Of a DNA stretch of 64,000 bases, positions 49,861-59,160 are shown piece after piece. Source of the DNA: Alphaproteobacteria bacterium. Lineage in GTDB: Bacteria > Pseudomonadota > Alphaproteobacteria > UBA9219. The notes under the pieces were generated by a model. That model did not search any database. It had not been told where the DNA came from and was given only the letters and a program-made list of their open reading frames with translations. The translations under genes were made by a program, and so were the position numbers. Position 1 is the stretch's first letter, and the number at the start of each line of letters is the position of its first letter. The stretch covers positions 151,915-215,914 of the forward strand of contig JAMFSS010000002.1 in assembly GCA_026225415.1 (NCBI GenBank). The letters are read 5' to 3'.

Positions 49861-51018
49861 ATGTCCCTTATCACCACCACCCCGGAACTCGCCGCTTTTT
49901 GCGCCCGCCAAAAAGGCGCGGCCTTTGTAACCGTCGATACCGAATTTATGCGCGAGCGCACTTTTTGGCCGAAACTATGTCTGGTGCAGGTTGGGGGCGC
50001 CGATGAATCTGTCGCGATTGATCCCTTGGCCGAGGGTATCGATTTGACCCCTTTGTTTGATTTGATGAATGATGTTTCAATTTTAAAAGTTTTTCATGCC
50101 GCGCGTCAGGATGTGGAAATTTTTTATAATCTGACCGGCCGCGTGCCCACGCCGATGTTTGACACGCAAGTGGCCGCTATGGTTTGCGGCTATGGCGAGT
50201 CGGCCAGCTATGAAACGCTGGCTTCGTCTTTGGCCAATGCCAAGATTGATAAATCCAGCCGCTTTACCGATTGGGCGCATCGACCTTTGTCGGAAAAACA
50301 AATCACTTACGCATTGGGCGATGTCATTTATTTGCGCGATGTCTATACGCGGTTGAAAACCATGTTGGAAAAAAATAACCGCATCGAATGGGTTCAGGAA
50401 GAAATGGCGGTGCTGACCAGCCTCGAAACCTATGCCATTAATCCGCGCAGCGCGTGGAAACGGTTGAAATTACGCACAGACAAGCCACGTTTATGCGCGT
50501 TGGTGCAGGAATTGGCCGCATGGCGCGAAAACGAAGCGCAACGCATCAATGTGCCGCGCAGCCGCGTGTTGCGCGATGAGGCTTTGCTGGAAATCGCCTA
50601 TCATCCGCCACAGGTTGCGGGTGATCTGGCGCGTATTCGCGGGCTTAGCAACGGTTTCGCCGAGAGCCGTCAGGGACAGGAAATTTTGCATGCCGTCGCA
50701 ACCGCACTGGCGTTGCCCAACGATCAATGCCCCACAGGTGAAGAACGCCGCCATGTGCCGAACGGTATCGGCGCCGTGATCGATCTGTTGAAAGTGTTGT
50801 TAAAACAGGTAAGCGAAGAACATGGCGTGGCAACCAAGTTAATCGCCACCACGGATGATCTGGAGGATATCGCCATGAGCGATAATGCCGACAGTCCCGC
50901 CCTGCGCGGTTGGCGGCGCGAATTATTCGGCAATCTGGCCGTTGCGTTGAAACGCGGCGAAGTGGTTATGGGGTTAAGTGGGAAAAAAGTCGTCCTAAGC
51001 CCGGCGACTTCTTCTTAG
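49861..51018 (+). CDS. rnd: ribonuclease D
   Basis: The 385-residue protein has the DEDD exonuclease motifs: Asp26 and Glu28 in TVDTEFM, HAARQDVEIF, and YALGDVIYL, followed by an HRDC domain (KPRLCALVQELAAWREN). It trims tRNA 3' ends. Its last 53 bases overlap the end of the convergent exopolyphosphatase gene. Confidence 0.95.
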   Translation: MSLITTTPELAAFCARQKGAAFVTVDTEFMRERTFWPKLCLVQVGGADESVAIDPLAEGIDLTPLFDLMNDVSILKVFHAARQDVEIFYNLTGRVPTPMFDTQVAAMVCGYGESASYETLASSLANAKIDKSSRFTDWAHRPLSEKQITYALGDVIYLRDVYTRLKTMLEKNNRIEWVQEEMAVLTSLETYAINPRSAWKRLKLRTDKPRLCALVQELAAWRENEAQRINVPRSRVLRDEALLEIAYHPPQVAGDLARIRGLSNGFAESRQGQEILHAVATALALPNDQCPTGEERRHVPNGIGAVIDLLKVLLKQVSEEHGVATKLIATTDDLEDIAMSDNADSPALRGWRRELFGNLAVALKRGEVVMGLSGKKVVLSPATSS

Positions 51019-52003
51019 CATTATCCATGCGATACGCGTGCATTTGATGCGCGATGGCATCGCGGATAGTCGCATCAAGAAAAAGTAATTTTTTGCTGTC
51101 AAAATGTTTGGCGACGCGGCGCAACATCGCCGCCGCGAGCGGCAACGTATCCGCGCATTTTTCGACGCGCCCGCCCTTGGCGACGAAATAATCTCTTTCA
51201 CGATGCGTCATCTGGATTAATTTTTTCCTGATATCGTCCCCTTCCAGAATTTGCGAGCCTTTGTCACAGGCTGCATCGCCCACAGCACGCCAGTTGCGGC
51301 CAAGCGCAACCAGAACTTTGTGGCGGTCTATGGGGTAGTGGTCGAGCAGAATACCATTCAGGATTTTACCGGCGCGTTCGATATCGCCGCCGCTTTCTTC
51401 CATAAGGGGATAAACGCCATAAGGCAGTGAAACCGGATTTTCGATTTGCCCCCAGGAGGACAGCACGCCAAGCTGGATGCTGCCGCCGCCGATTGCCGCA
51501 AAGGCTGCACTGCATCTTTTGCCGTCAAAATCGCGCAAGGACTTCGCCGCGATATTGATGGCTTCGCCGTCCAAAATGGCTTCTTCTTCGCCGGTCAAAA
51601 TATACATGGGGCGGCCGCCAAAGGCTTGGGCCAGTTGCGCGATATCCTCTTGCCCCCGTTCTGTGCCGCTTACGGCGCGAATGGCCGCGGTCATAACGGC
51701 GCAGGTATTTTCCGGTTTGATATTATGTTCTTCCAGAACACGCCGAAAAGATGACACGGCGTCTATCGCATTGGCCAGATACTCCCTATTCAACATCGGG
51801 TTATCGGTTTTAATGCCCTTCCCCAGATTGCATTCATGTGTATCGTTCAATGCTTTTATTTTGTGCGGATGGGTGGCATGGGCGGTGCCTTCTTCGATAG
51901 CATACAAAGCCATGCGGACATTGTGCGAACCAACATCGATCGCGGCATAAACGGGCACGCGGGGCCGTTGTTTAAATCGCCGCGGTTCTTTTGAATTCAT
52001 CAT
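50966..52003 (-). CDS. exopolyphosphatase/GppA-family phosphatase
   Basis: The 345-residue protein has the actin-fold signatures YAAIDVGSHNVRMALY, AVMTAAIRAVS, ILTGEEEAILDGEAI, and AFAAIGGGSIQLGV. It hydrolyses polyphosphate or pppGpp; the paralogue type cannot be chosen. It overlaps the rnd 3' end by 53 bases. Two adjacent ATGs start the frame, and no strong Shine-Dalgarno is seen. Confidence 0.92.
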   Translation of the reverse strand: MMNSKEPRRFKQRPRVPVYAAIDVGSHNVRMALYAIEEGTAHATHPHKIKALNDTHECNLGKGIKTDNPMLNREYLANAIDAVSSFRRVLEEHNIKPENTCAVMTAAIRAVSGTERGQEDIAQLAQAFGGRPMYILTGEEEAILDGEAINIAAKSLRDFDGKRCSAAFAAIGGGSIQLGVLSSWGQIENPVSLPYGVYPLMEESGGDIERAGKILNGILLDHYPIDRHKVLVALGRNWRAVGDAACDKGSQILEGDDIRKKLIQMTHRERDYFVAKGGRVEKCADTLPLAAAMLRRVAKHFDSKKLLFLDATIRDAIAHQMHAYRMDNAKKKSPGLGRLFSHLTP

Positions 52004-52018
52004 TATAAAAAATTTCTG

Positions 52019-52050
52019 CTAAAAAAATCGGGGTTTTTACACCCCGATTT
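52019..52050 (-). terminator. Rho-independent terminator after mgtA
   Basis: On the minus strand AATCGGGGT and ACCCCGATT form a 9-bp stem with a short loop, followed by seven T. Confidence 0.85.
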
Positions 52051-52088
52051 CTATACCCTGACTTCATTAGTTTCACTAGGAAAACCGG

Positions 52089-54779
52089 TCAATTCCACCC
52101 AAAACGCTTGATAAACCAGGTTTTAACTATGTGAGCCAAAACCATATAGCTGCCGACGATCACCGCCAGAATTGGCCACCAGATGGTGGGCAATGCGACA
52201 AAACCGAGGCTGTGCGCCGCAATCGATGTGGGTAACATGATCCCAATCGTGCAGATAATCACTGTGGTTAAAATCAACGGCCAGCTGGCGCGGCTTTCGA
52301 TAAACGGGATTTTATTCGTGCGGATGATGTGGATAATGATCGTCTGCGTTAAAATAGATTCCACAAACCACGCCGTTTGGAACAACGGCGCAGTCGCTTC
52401 GGTGTTGGCATGGAAACCGAAATACATCACGGCAAATGTGATATAGTCGAAGATCGAGCTGATGGGACCCAGAAATATCATAAACTTCGCGATATGGCTG
52501 ATATCCCAACGGCGTGGTGCTGTCAGATAATCTTCATCGACATTATCCGTGGGGATTGTCGTTTGCGAAAAATCATACAGCAGATTGTTGGTCAGAACCT
52601 GAATGGGGAGCATCGGCAGGAACGGCAGCCAGGCGCTGGCGCCCAGCATGCTGAACATATTGCCGAAATTCGAGCTGGCGCCCATTTTGATATATTTGGT
52701 GATATTGCCGAAAACCTTGCGGCCTTCCAATACGCCAGCCTCTAAGACCATTAAGCTTTTTTCCAGCAAGATGATATCGGCGGATTCTTTGGCAATGTCG
52801 GCGGCAGTGTCGACCGAAATGCCGACATCGGCGGCTTTCAGCGCAGGGCCGTCATTGATGCCGTCGCCCAAGAACCCGACCACATGATCATTGGCATGTA
52901 GCGCTGCAATCACGCGGGCCTTTTGCGCGGGCGAGAGTTTGGCGAACAAGGTCGTGCTGTCGACGCGGAGCGCCAATTCGGTATCAGTCATGTTGGCCAC
53001 TTCTGCGCCCAGCATGACACCTTCGACTTTCAAATTCACATCCTTGCAGATGCGCAACGCGACAATATCATTATCGCCGGTGAGGATTTTGACCTTGATA
53101 CCGTGGCTTTCCAGAGCGGCGATTGCCGGCGCGGCGCTTTCCTTGGGCGGGTCGAGGAAAGCGATAAAACCGATCAGGGTCATATCGTTTTCGTCCTTAA
53201 CGCCATAGACCGATTGTTCGGGCGGCATGTCTTTGTGCGCGACCGCGATGACACGGAAACCATCCTCGTTCAAATCGCGGGCGAGCTGCAAAGTTTCGTC
53301 GCGATGCGCCATTGTCATATCGAACGGTTGGCCGTTCAATTCGCCGCGCGTGCAGGAATTGAGGATTTCTTCGACCGCGCCTTTGCAGATAAGGATATGT
53401 TCGGATGTTTCCTTTTTACCGACCACGACAGACATGCGGCGGCGCACGAAATCGAAGGGGATTTCGTCGATTTTCGCATAAGCCTGATCATCAATTTGCA
53501 AATCTTTGCGGATATCGACTTCGTTCAAAACGGCAACATCCAACAGATTCTTCAAGCCGGATTGGTAAAAGCTGTTCAAGTAAGCATATTCCAAAACCGC
53601 GTCATTATCCTCGCCCTGAAGATCGACCGATTTTTTCATGATGACTTTATCTTGCGTCAATGTGCCTGTCTTGTCGGTGCATAACACATCCATCGCGCCG
53701 AAATTCTGGATCGAATTCAGGCGTTTGACGATGACCTTCTTGCGCGACATAGCAAGCGCGCCCTTGGACAGATTGACCGTCACAATCATCGGCAACATTT
53801 CCGGTGTCAGGCCGACCGCAACCGACATGGCGAAGACAAAGGATTCCATCCAGTTATGTTTGGTGAAACCGTTGATAAGGAAAACCAGCGGCACCATAAT
53901 CGCCATGAATTTGATCATGAGCCAGGTAAAGCGGTTGATACCTTTTTCAAAGCTGGTCGTTACGCGCTGCGCGGTGATGGAATGCGCCAATGAACCGAAA
54001 TAGGTTTGGCCGCCTGTCGCCAGAATAACCGCTTTGGCGGTGCCGCTGGTCACATGGCTGCCCATGAATGCCAGATTGGCGAGCTCGAGAAAATTTTTAT
54101 CCGCGCCCGTTACAAGGGTCGGGAATTTTTCCACGGGCATGGATTCACCGGTCAAAGCCGATTGGTTGATGAATAAATCACGCGCCGACAATAACCGCAC
54201 ATCGGCGGGAATGATATCGCCCGCTGACAGCCATAAAATATCGCCCGGCACCAAATCTTCGATAGGCAATTCAAGGCGCGATGATTTACGGGCATCGCGG
54301 CCTTCTGTTCCTTGTTCTTCATCATCGGCGCGGCGCAACACGGACGCAGTTGTACTGACCATCGCGCGCAGTTTTTCCGCCGCATCATTGGAACGGCGTT
54401 CTTGCACAAAGCACAGACCAACACTGAGGATGACCATCAGGGAAACGATAGAGCCGGATTCAAAATCATCCAGAAAAACGAAATTGATCACAGCCAGTAT
54501 CAACAACATGATATTGAGCGGATTAATGATCAGACGCAGCAATTGCTTCGAGGTGCTGCTGTGGTTATCGCTGATAACCTGATTTTTGCCGTAAGTTTCG
54601 GTACGCGTTTCGGCTTGCTCAACCGTCAACCCATCGGCGTTGGTTTCCATGCGGGCCAAGGCGTCTTCGGGTGACAGGCACGCCACTTCGGACAGCATAT
54701 CCGTGATTTTGCCGCTTTGTTCCGTGGCAATTTGCTTTGCCGTGAACAGAGATGTGATGTGGGTATAGATATTTGTCAT
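52089..54779 (-). CDS. mgtA: magnesium-transporting P-type ATPase
   Basis: The 896-residue P3B ATPase has TGES at 210-213, the MgtA helix motif GLTPEMLPM at 323-331, the phosphorylated Asp369 in CTDKTGTLT, and GDGINDGPALK in the P domain. It imports Mg2+. GGAAGG stands 6 bases before the ATG. The leader (54780-54992) contains a 27-codon frame and competing hairpins, so it is probably regulated after transcription starts. A terminator follows the stop. Confidence 0.97.
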   Translation of the reverse strand: MTNIYTHITSLFTAKQIATEQSGKITDMLSEVACLSPEDALARMETNADGLTVEQAETRTETYGKNQVISDNHSSTSKQLLRLIINPLNIMLLILAVINFVFLDDFESGSIVSLMVILSVGLCFVQERRSNDAAEKLRAMVSTTASVLRRADDEEQGTEGRDARKSSRLELPIEDLVPGDILWLSAGDIIPADVRLLSARDLFINQSALTGESMPVEKFPTLVTGADKNFLELANLAFMGSHVTSGTAKAVILATGGQTYFGSLAHSITAQRVTTSFEKGINRFTWLMIKFMAIMVPLVFLINGFTKHNWMESFVFAMSVAVGLTPEMLPMIVTVNLSKGALAMSRKKVIVKRLNSIQNFGAMDVLCTDKTGTLTQDKVIMKKSVDLQGEDNDAVLEYAYLNSFYQSGLKNLLDVAVLNEVDIRKDLQIDDQAYAKIDEIPFDFVRRRMSVVVGKKETSEHILICKGAVEEILNSCTRGELNGQPFDMTMAHRDETLQLARDLNEDGFRVIAVAHKDMPPEQSVYGVKDENDMTLIGFIAFLDPPKESAAPAIAALESHGIKVKILTGDNDIVALRICKDVNLKVEGVMLGAEVANMTDTELALRVDSTTLFAKLSPAQKARVIAALHANDHVVGFLGDGINDGPALKAADVGISVDTAADIAKESADIILLEKSLMVLEAGVLEGRKVFGNITKYIKMGASSNFGNMFSMLGASAWLPFLPMLPIQVLTNNLLYDFSQTTIPTDNVDEDYLTAPRRWDISHIAKFMIFLGPISSIFDYITFAVMYFGFHANTEATAPLFQTAWFVESILTQTIIIHIIRTNKIPFIESRASWPLILTTVIICTIGIMLPTSIAAHSLGFVALPTIWWPILAVIVGSYMVLAHIVKTWFIKRFGWN

Positions 54780-54785
54780 TGCTCA

Positions 54786-54836
54786 CCTTCCATGCAGACC
54801 TGCTGCCGGAAGGGAGCCGTTGGACGGTTACCTTCC
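54786..54836 (-). promoter_or_regulatory. competing hairpins in the mgtA leader (putative attenuator)
   Basis: On the minus strand GGAAGG (54836-54831) pairs with CCTTCC (54813-54808), enclosing ACCGT and ACGG. A second GGAAGG (54791-54786) is the mgtA Shine-Dalgarno. CCTTCC can therefore pair with either, so a ribosome on the upstream frame, which ends in GGAAGGTAA, would decide which forms. Confidence 0.6.
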
Positions 54837-54911
54837 TGCGCGGGGCAGGATAACTTCGGATAATGTTAGGCGGGTTTTCTGTGACGAAAAGCCGCTACTG
54901 TCGCCGTCCAT
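54828..54911 (-). CDS. 27-codon leader frame upstream of mgtA
   Basis: It reads MDGDSSGFSSQKTRLTLSEV and ends in the arginine-glycine-rich PRAGR. A GAGAG precedes the ATG. The stop codon directly follows GGAAGG. It has no relation to the proline-rich mgtL peptide of enterics that I can see, but its position is alike. Confidence 0.5.
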   Translation of the reverse strand: MDGDSSGFSSQKTRLTLSEVILPRAGR

Positions 54912-54962
54912 TGTTCTCTCTATAGATTGAAAGAGGCCGAGAACCGCCCGACCTTTGGACAG

Positions 54963-54992
54963 GCTGTACACCCGTGACGCGTTAAAAGTCAA
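54963..54992 (-). promoter_or_regulatory. candidate mgtA promoter
   Basis: On the minus strand TTGACT (54992-54987), an 18-base spacer, and TACAGC (54968-54963). The -35 is good and the -10 weak, which would suit an activated promoter. Confidence 0.35.
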
Positions 54993-55011
54993 CCTTTACG
55001 GATGGATGGGG

Positions 55012-55299
55012 TTATTTTTTATCTGCGGCCATGGGGCGCAGGAGTTCGCACAAAGATTGGTCGCAGGAAATAAGCAGCGTATCGGGCGCAGCGCTACTGG
55101 CGCTTGTGTCCGTGGTTTTGGGCAAGGTGCAGGTGACCTGATAGATCACCTTGCCCGCGCTTCCCAACTGGTTTTGGTACACATCGATTTTCTTGGGGTT
55201 GCAGTTATTGATGCGCGCGGTTTCACGGGCTTCCGGTTGGCCTGCAAAGGCCGGAGCTGTCGCAAAAGTCAGAACGGCAATGAGAATGAGACGGTACAT
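55012..55299 (-). CDS. small secreted protein, unknown
   Basis: The 95-residue protein has a signal peptide (MYRLILIAVLTFATAPAFA) and four cysteines (NNCNPK, QVTCTL, ISCDQSLCEL), which may form two disulfides in the periplasm. The family is not recognised. It lies 42 bases downstream of mfd on the same strand. Confidence 0.65.
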   Translation of the reverse strand: MYRLILIAVLTFATAPAFAGQPEARETARINNCNPKKIDVYQNQLGSAGKVIYQVTCTLPKTTDTSASSAAPDTLLISCDQSLCELLRPMAADKK

Positions 55300-55341
55300 A
55301 AGAAAAGCATAGGCCGGGAAAGTTAACGGCTGGTTACCGGC

Positions 55342-58300
55342 CTACACAGCCAACCCCGCCAATTCTTCCAAAATTTTCTTCACACCCGCAGGACGCACCG
55401 CGACATCATCCCATGCCCGCATGATAACCAGTTTTTGGTCGGGGCGAACGGCAACGGTACCGGACTGACGGCCTATCCATGAAATCAACCGTTCCGGTTG
55501 GGCGAAACGGTCTTTGTGGAACGCGATAATCGCGCCACGTTCGGCGGCATCGACTTTCGACACACCTGCCCTGCGGCAGATTTGTTTGATAGCGACCGTT
55601 TGCAATAGGTTTTCGACTTCGGGTGGCAAGGGACCGAAACGGTCGATCATTTCTGCCGCCAGCGGTTCCACTTCGGCGTCTTCCGCTATATCCGCCAAGC
55701 GGCGATATAAACCAAGTCGCACATTCAGATCGGTGACATAGGTTTCGGGAATAAGAACAGACAGCCCCAGATTGATTTGCGGCGTAAACCGGTCTTGCGC
55801 CGCTTCTTCGGCATTGCTGCCCAAACGTGCCGCCGCAACGGCATCTTCCAGCATTTGTTGATACAGCTCGACACCGACTTCGCGGACATGGCCTGATTGT
55901 TCTTCGCCCAGCAAATTGCCGGAGCCGCGAATATCCATATCATGGCTGGCCAGTTGGAAGCCCGCGCCCAATTGTTCCAAAGTTTGGATGACTTCCAATC
56001 TTTGTTGCGCGGTTTGCGACAAGGCAGTTATTGGCGGATAGGTAAGATAGGCATAACCGCGCAGCTTGCCGCGCCCGACGCGCCCGCGCAACTGATACAA
56101 TCCCGCCAGACCGAACCTGTCGGCGCGGTGCAGGATAATGGTGTTTGCATTGGGGATGTCCAAACCGGATTCAATGATGTTGGTCGCCAGCAAAATATCA
56201 TATTGCCGCGCATCGAACGCAGTCATGATGTCTTCCAACTGGGTCGGCGTCATGCGGCCATGCGCCATAACCATTTTTACCTCGGGCACTAGTTCGCGCA
56301 ACGCATCGGCCACGCCCGCAAGGTCTTCGACATAAGGACAAACATAGAATGATTGCCCGCCGCGATAATGTTCGCGCATGATCGCTTCGCGGATCACCAG
56401 CGGATCGTAAGGCAGCACAAAAGTACGCACCGATAGACGGTCGAGCGGCGGCGTTGCGATAAGACTGAGTTCGCGCACACCCGCCAGCGCCAATTGCAAG
56501 GTACGCGGAATGGGCGTTGCGGTAAGGGTCAACACATGCGTTTCGGCGCGAAATTCTTTCAACCGCTCTTTTTGTTTGACGCCAAAATGTTGTTCTTCAT
56601 CGATAATCATGAGCCCCAGATTGCTGAAGCCGATCTCTTTACCCAATAAGGCATGCGTGCCGATAACGATATCGACGCGGCCAGCCTTTAAATCTTCGCG
56701 GTTTTGTTTGGCCTCGGCCACCGGCACCATGCGCGACAATTGCGCGATGCGCACCGGAAAACCGCGAAAACGGTTGGTGAAATTATTGAAATGTTGCCGT
56801 GCCAATAAGGTTGTAGGCACCACAACCGCGACCTGCAACCCGGCCTGCACAGTGGCGAAAGCGGCACGCAACGCGACTTCGGTTTTGCCAAAACCGACAT
56901 CACCGCACACCAACCGATCCATCGGTTTGCCGCTGGCCAGATCGCCCAGCACATCGGTTATCGCCCGTTCCTGATCTTCGGTTTCGGCATAGGGGAAACG
57001 GGCGGCGAATTCTTGATAGGTGCCTTCGGGGACTTCGATAATTTCGCCCTGTTTGATTTCACGCTCGGCGGCGATTTTCATCAAAGCTTCGGCCATGTCT
57101 TTCAGGCGTTTTTTAACGCGTGATTTCCGTTGTTGCCAGCCAAGGCCACCGAGTTTGTCTAACACTGCGCCGCATTCCGCACCGCCATAACGCGTCAGCA
57201 AATCCAGATTTTCGACAGGCACGAATAATTTATCGCCGCCGTCATAAATCAATTTTACGCAATCATGCGACAACCCAAGAACGGTGACCGTTTCAAGTCC
57301 TTCATAACGCCCGATACCATGTTCGTTATGCACCACAAAATCGCCGGGGTTGAGCGAGCCAAGTTCGATCTGGAATTGTTTGGCGGCGCGGCGTTTTTTT
57401 GGCGCGCGCACCAGACGGTCGCCCAGGATATCCTGTTCGGTGACAAGCGTTAGGTCAGGTGAGGTAAAGCCATGTTCAAGGCCGAGGATGACCAGCCCGA
57501 CAAGTTTGGTATCGAGTTTTTTAAGCGCCTCGTAATTTTCAACTTTCTCTTGCGCCGATACGCCATGCGCGCGCAACAACCCCGCCATACGGTCAGCAGA
57601 ACCTTGCGAGTAGCACGCGATAGAAGTGCGGCGGTTTTGTTTTTGTTGATTGGTTATATAAGTCTGTAATTCTGAATAGATTTCCGACTCTTTTCCTGAG
57701 ACTCTCGCCGAAGCGAAATCGCGCCCGCGCGCGCCCTGACAATCGATCCCGGTACAATCGACCACGGCAAAGGGGGACAGCTGCGCAACCGCCCTGCCCG
57801 CAAAAATATCGTTTAAGGGTGTTTGTGACAGATACAGGCTTTCAACCGGCGCAGGTTTGTAGGGCACGCTGCCATCACGTTTTTTCGCGCGTTTGGCGGC
57901 CTGATACATGGAAAAGCGTGATTGATAAAAATCTTCAACCTGTTGCAGGCGCGATGTTATCGCTTCATCCGATTGATAATCGAACATCACCGGCGATTGC
58001 GGCGCATAATCGAACAGGCTGAACAGATGCGGGTAAAACAACCCCAACCAATGTTCGACACCGGGGAATTTGTGGCCTTGTGTAACCGCTTCATACAACG
58101 CGTCGCTGTCGGTTATCGCCCCGAACAATTTACGATATTCGCCGCGAAAATGCGCAATGCTGGCTTCTGATAATATCGCCTCGGCGATAGGCCCCAGATG
58201 GAAACGGTCGATTTTGTCGGTGGTAGTTTGCGTTAATGGATCGAAAACGCGGATACTCTCGATCTCGTCGCCAAAAAAATCCAACCGCAACGGCGCATCA

Positions 58301-58830
58301 TAACCGGGCGGAAAGAGATCGACGATGCCGCCGCGCACGGCGAATTCGCCCGCCTCACGCACCGTGCCCGCATTGACATAACCGCTTTGCGCCAGAAACA
58401 GGCGCAGTTTTTCCACGGACAATGTTTCGCCAACGGCGGCGTTTAAACTGACTTGCTCCAACACATCCGGCGGCAAAGTTTTTTGTACAATCGCGTTGAT
58501 GGTCGTGATGATGATGCAAGGCTGTTTGAATTTTTGGCGCACGCGCGACAAAGTCGCGATGCGTTGCGCCGTGATATCGCTGTGCGGCGAAACGCGGTCA
58601 TAGGGCAAACAATCCCATGCGGGAAAAGTAAGGATTTCGGTATGCGGCGCGAAAAACGCCAAAGCATCGGCCAGCACCGCCGCGCGCGTATCATCAAGCG
58701 CGACATGGATAAGGGGCGTGCCGACGCAACGCGCGGCGCTTTCGGCCAACACGCGGGCATCATGCCCCTCTGGCATACCGGCCAGAGTGACGCGCCCTGT
58801 TTCCCCTATTTTCCAATTACTTCCGAACAT
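55342..58830 (-). CDS. mfd: transcription-repair coupling factor
   Basis: The 1162-residue protein has the UvrB-like N-terminal part, the RNA polymerase interaction domain (FVVHNEHGIGRYEGLE), and the RecG-like motor: VCGDVGFGKTEVALRAAF, DEEQHFGVKQKER, TATPIPRTLQLAL, and ATNIIESGLDIPNAN. It pushes stalled polymerase off DNA lesions and recruits UvrA. It begins 3 bases after the sdhE stop. Confidence 0.98.
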   Translation of the reverse strand: MFGSNWKIGETGRVTLAGMPEGHDARVLAESAARCVGTPLIHVALDDTRAAVLADALAFFAPHTEILTFPAWDCLPYDRVSPHSDITAQRIATLSRVRQKFKQPCIIITTINAIVQKTLPPDVLEQVSLNAAVGETLSVEKLRLFLAQSGYVNAGTVREAGEFAVRGGIVDLFPPGYDAPLRLDFFGDEIESIRVFDPLTQTTTDKIDRFHLGPIAEAILSEASIAHFRGEYRKLFGAITDSDALYEAVTQGHKFPGVEHWLGLFYPHLFSLFDYAPQSPVMFDYQSDEAITSRLQQVEDFYQSRFSMYQAAKRAKKRDGSVPYKPAPVESLYLSQTPLNDIFAGRAVAQLSPFAVVDCTGIDCQGARGRDFASARVSGKESEIYSELQTYITNQQKQNRRTSIACYSQGSADRMAGLLRAHGVSAQEKVENYEALKKLDTKLVGLVILGLEHGFTSPDLTLVTEQDILGDRLVRAPKKRRAAKQFQIELGSLNPGDFVVHNEHGIGRYEGLETVTVLGLSHDCVKLIYDGGDKLFVPVENLDLLTRYGGAECGAVLDKLGGLGWQQRKSRVKKRLKDMAEALMKIAAEREIKQGEIIEVPEGTYQEFAARFPYAETEDQERAITDVLGDLASGKPMDRLVCGDVGFGKTEVALRAAFATVQAGLQVAVVVPTTLLARQHFNNFTNRFRGFPVRIAQLSRMVPVAEAKQNREDLKAGRVDIVIGTHALLGKEIGFSNLGLMIIDEEQHFGVKQKERLKEFRAETHVLTLTATPIPRTLQLALAGVRELSLIATPPLDRLSVRTFVLPYDPLVIREAIMREHYRGGQSFYVCPYVEDLAGVADALRELVPEVKMVMAHGRMTPTQLEDIMTAFDARQYDILLATNIIESGLDIPNANTIILHRADRFGLAGLYQLRGRVGRGKLRGYAYLTYPPITALSQTAQQRLEVIQTLEQLGAGFQLASHDMDIRGSGNLLGEEQSGHVREVGVELYQQMLEDAVAAARLGSNAEEAAQDRFTPQINLGLSVLIPETYVTDLNVRLGLYRRLADIAEDAEVEPLAAEMIDRFGPLPPEVENLLQTVAIKQICRRAGVSKVDAAERGAIIAFHKDRFAQPERLISWIGRQSGTVAVRPDQKLVIMRAWDDVAVRPAGVKKILEELAGLAV

Positions 58831-58833
58831 TTC

Positions 58834-59100
58834 TTAACCTGATTTTTTGGCATAATGATGCGCGCACAGAAGGCGCAGCACCTCGCCGCCTTTGTCCGCG
58901 GGCAATGGCTCTATACCCGCTATCCAATTATAAAGATCGGGGTCGATTTCCAGCAAAACCGCTTCATATTCATCCAGTTGCGCGGGGGTAAAACCGGCCA
59001 GATGGGCGTCGGCAAAGCTGCCCATCAGCAGATCCATCTCGCGGGTGCCACGGTGCCAGCTGCGGTAACGCAGGCGTTCGATACGATTTTGTTCAGACAT
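58834..59100 (-). CDS. sdhE: FAD assembly factor SdhE
   Basis: The 88-residue protein has the RGxxE flavinylation motif (Arg17-Gly18-Thr-Arg-Glu21). It attaches FAD to succinate dehydrogenase. It leads a two-gene unit with mfd and is divergent from recG, a grouping I recognise from other alphaproteobacteria. Confidence 0.93.
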   Translation of the reverse strand: MSEQNRIERLRYRSWHRGTREMDLLMGSFADAHLAGFTPAQLDEYEAVLLEIDPDLYNWIAGIEPLPADKGGEVLRLLCAHHYAKKSG

Positions 59101-59129
59101 AGTGAATTCCCCAAAGCCGAAACAGTCTC

Positions 59130-59135
59130 TATAAT
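59130..59135 (+). promoter_or_regulatory. candidate recG -10 element
   Basis: A perfect TATAAT 25 bases before the recG ATG. No clear -35 is found at 16-18 bases upstream. Confidence 0.3.
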
Positions 59136-59160
59136 AAAACCTTCAACAATACCAGACATC

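Noticed and set aside
54780-54992. M-box magnesium riboswitch upstream of mgtA
   Set aside because: The conserved M-box blocks were not found; the small frame and the competing hairpins account for the leader.
58855-59160. N-terminal extension of recG overlapping sdhE
   Set aside because: It is antisense to sdhE and carries no RecG-like sequence; the family starts at the ATG at 59161.
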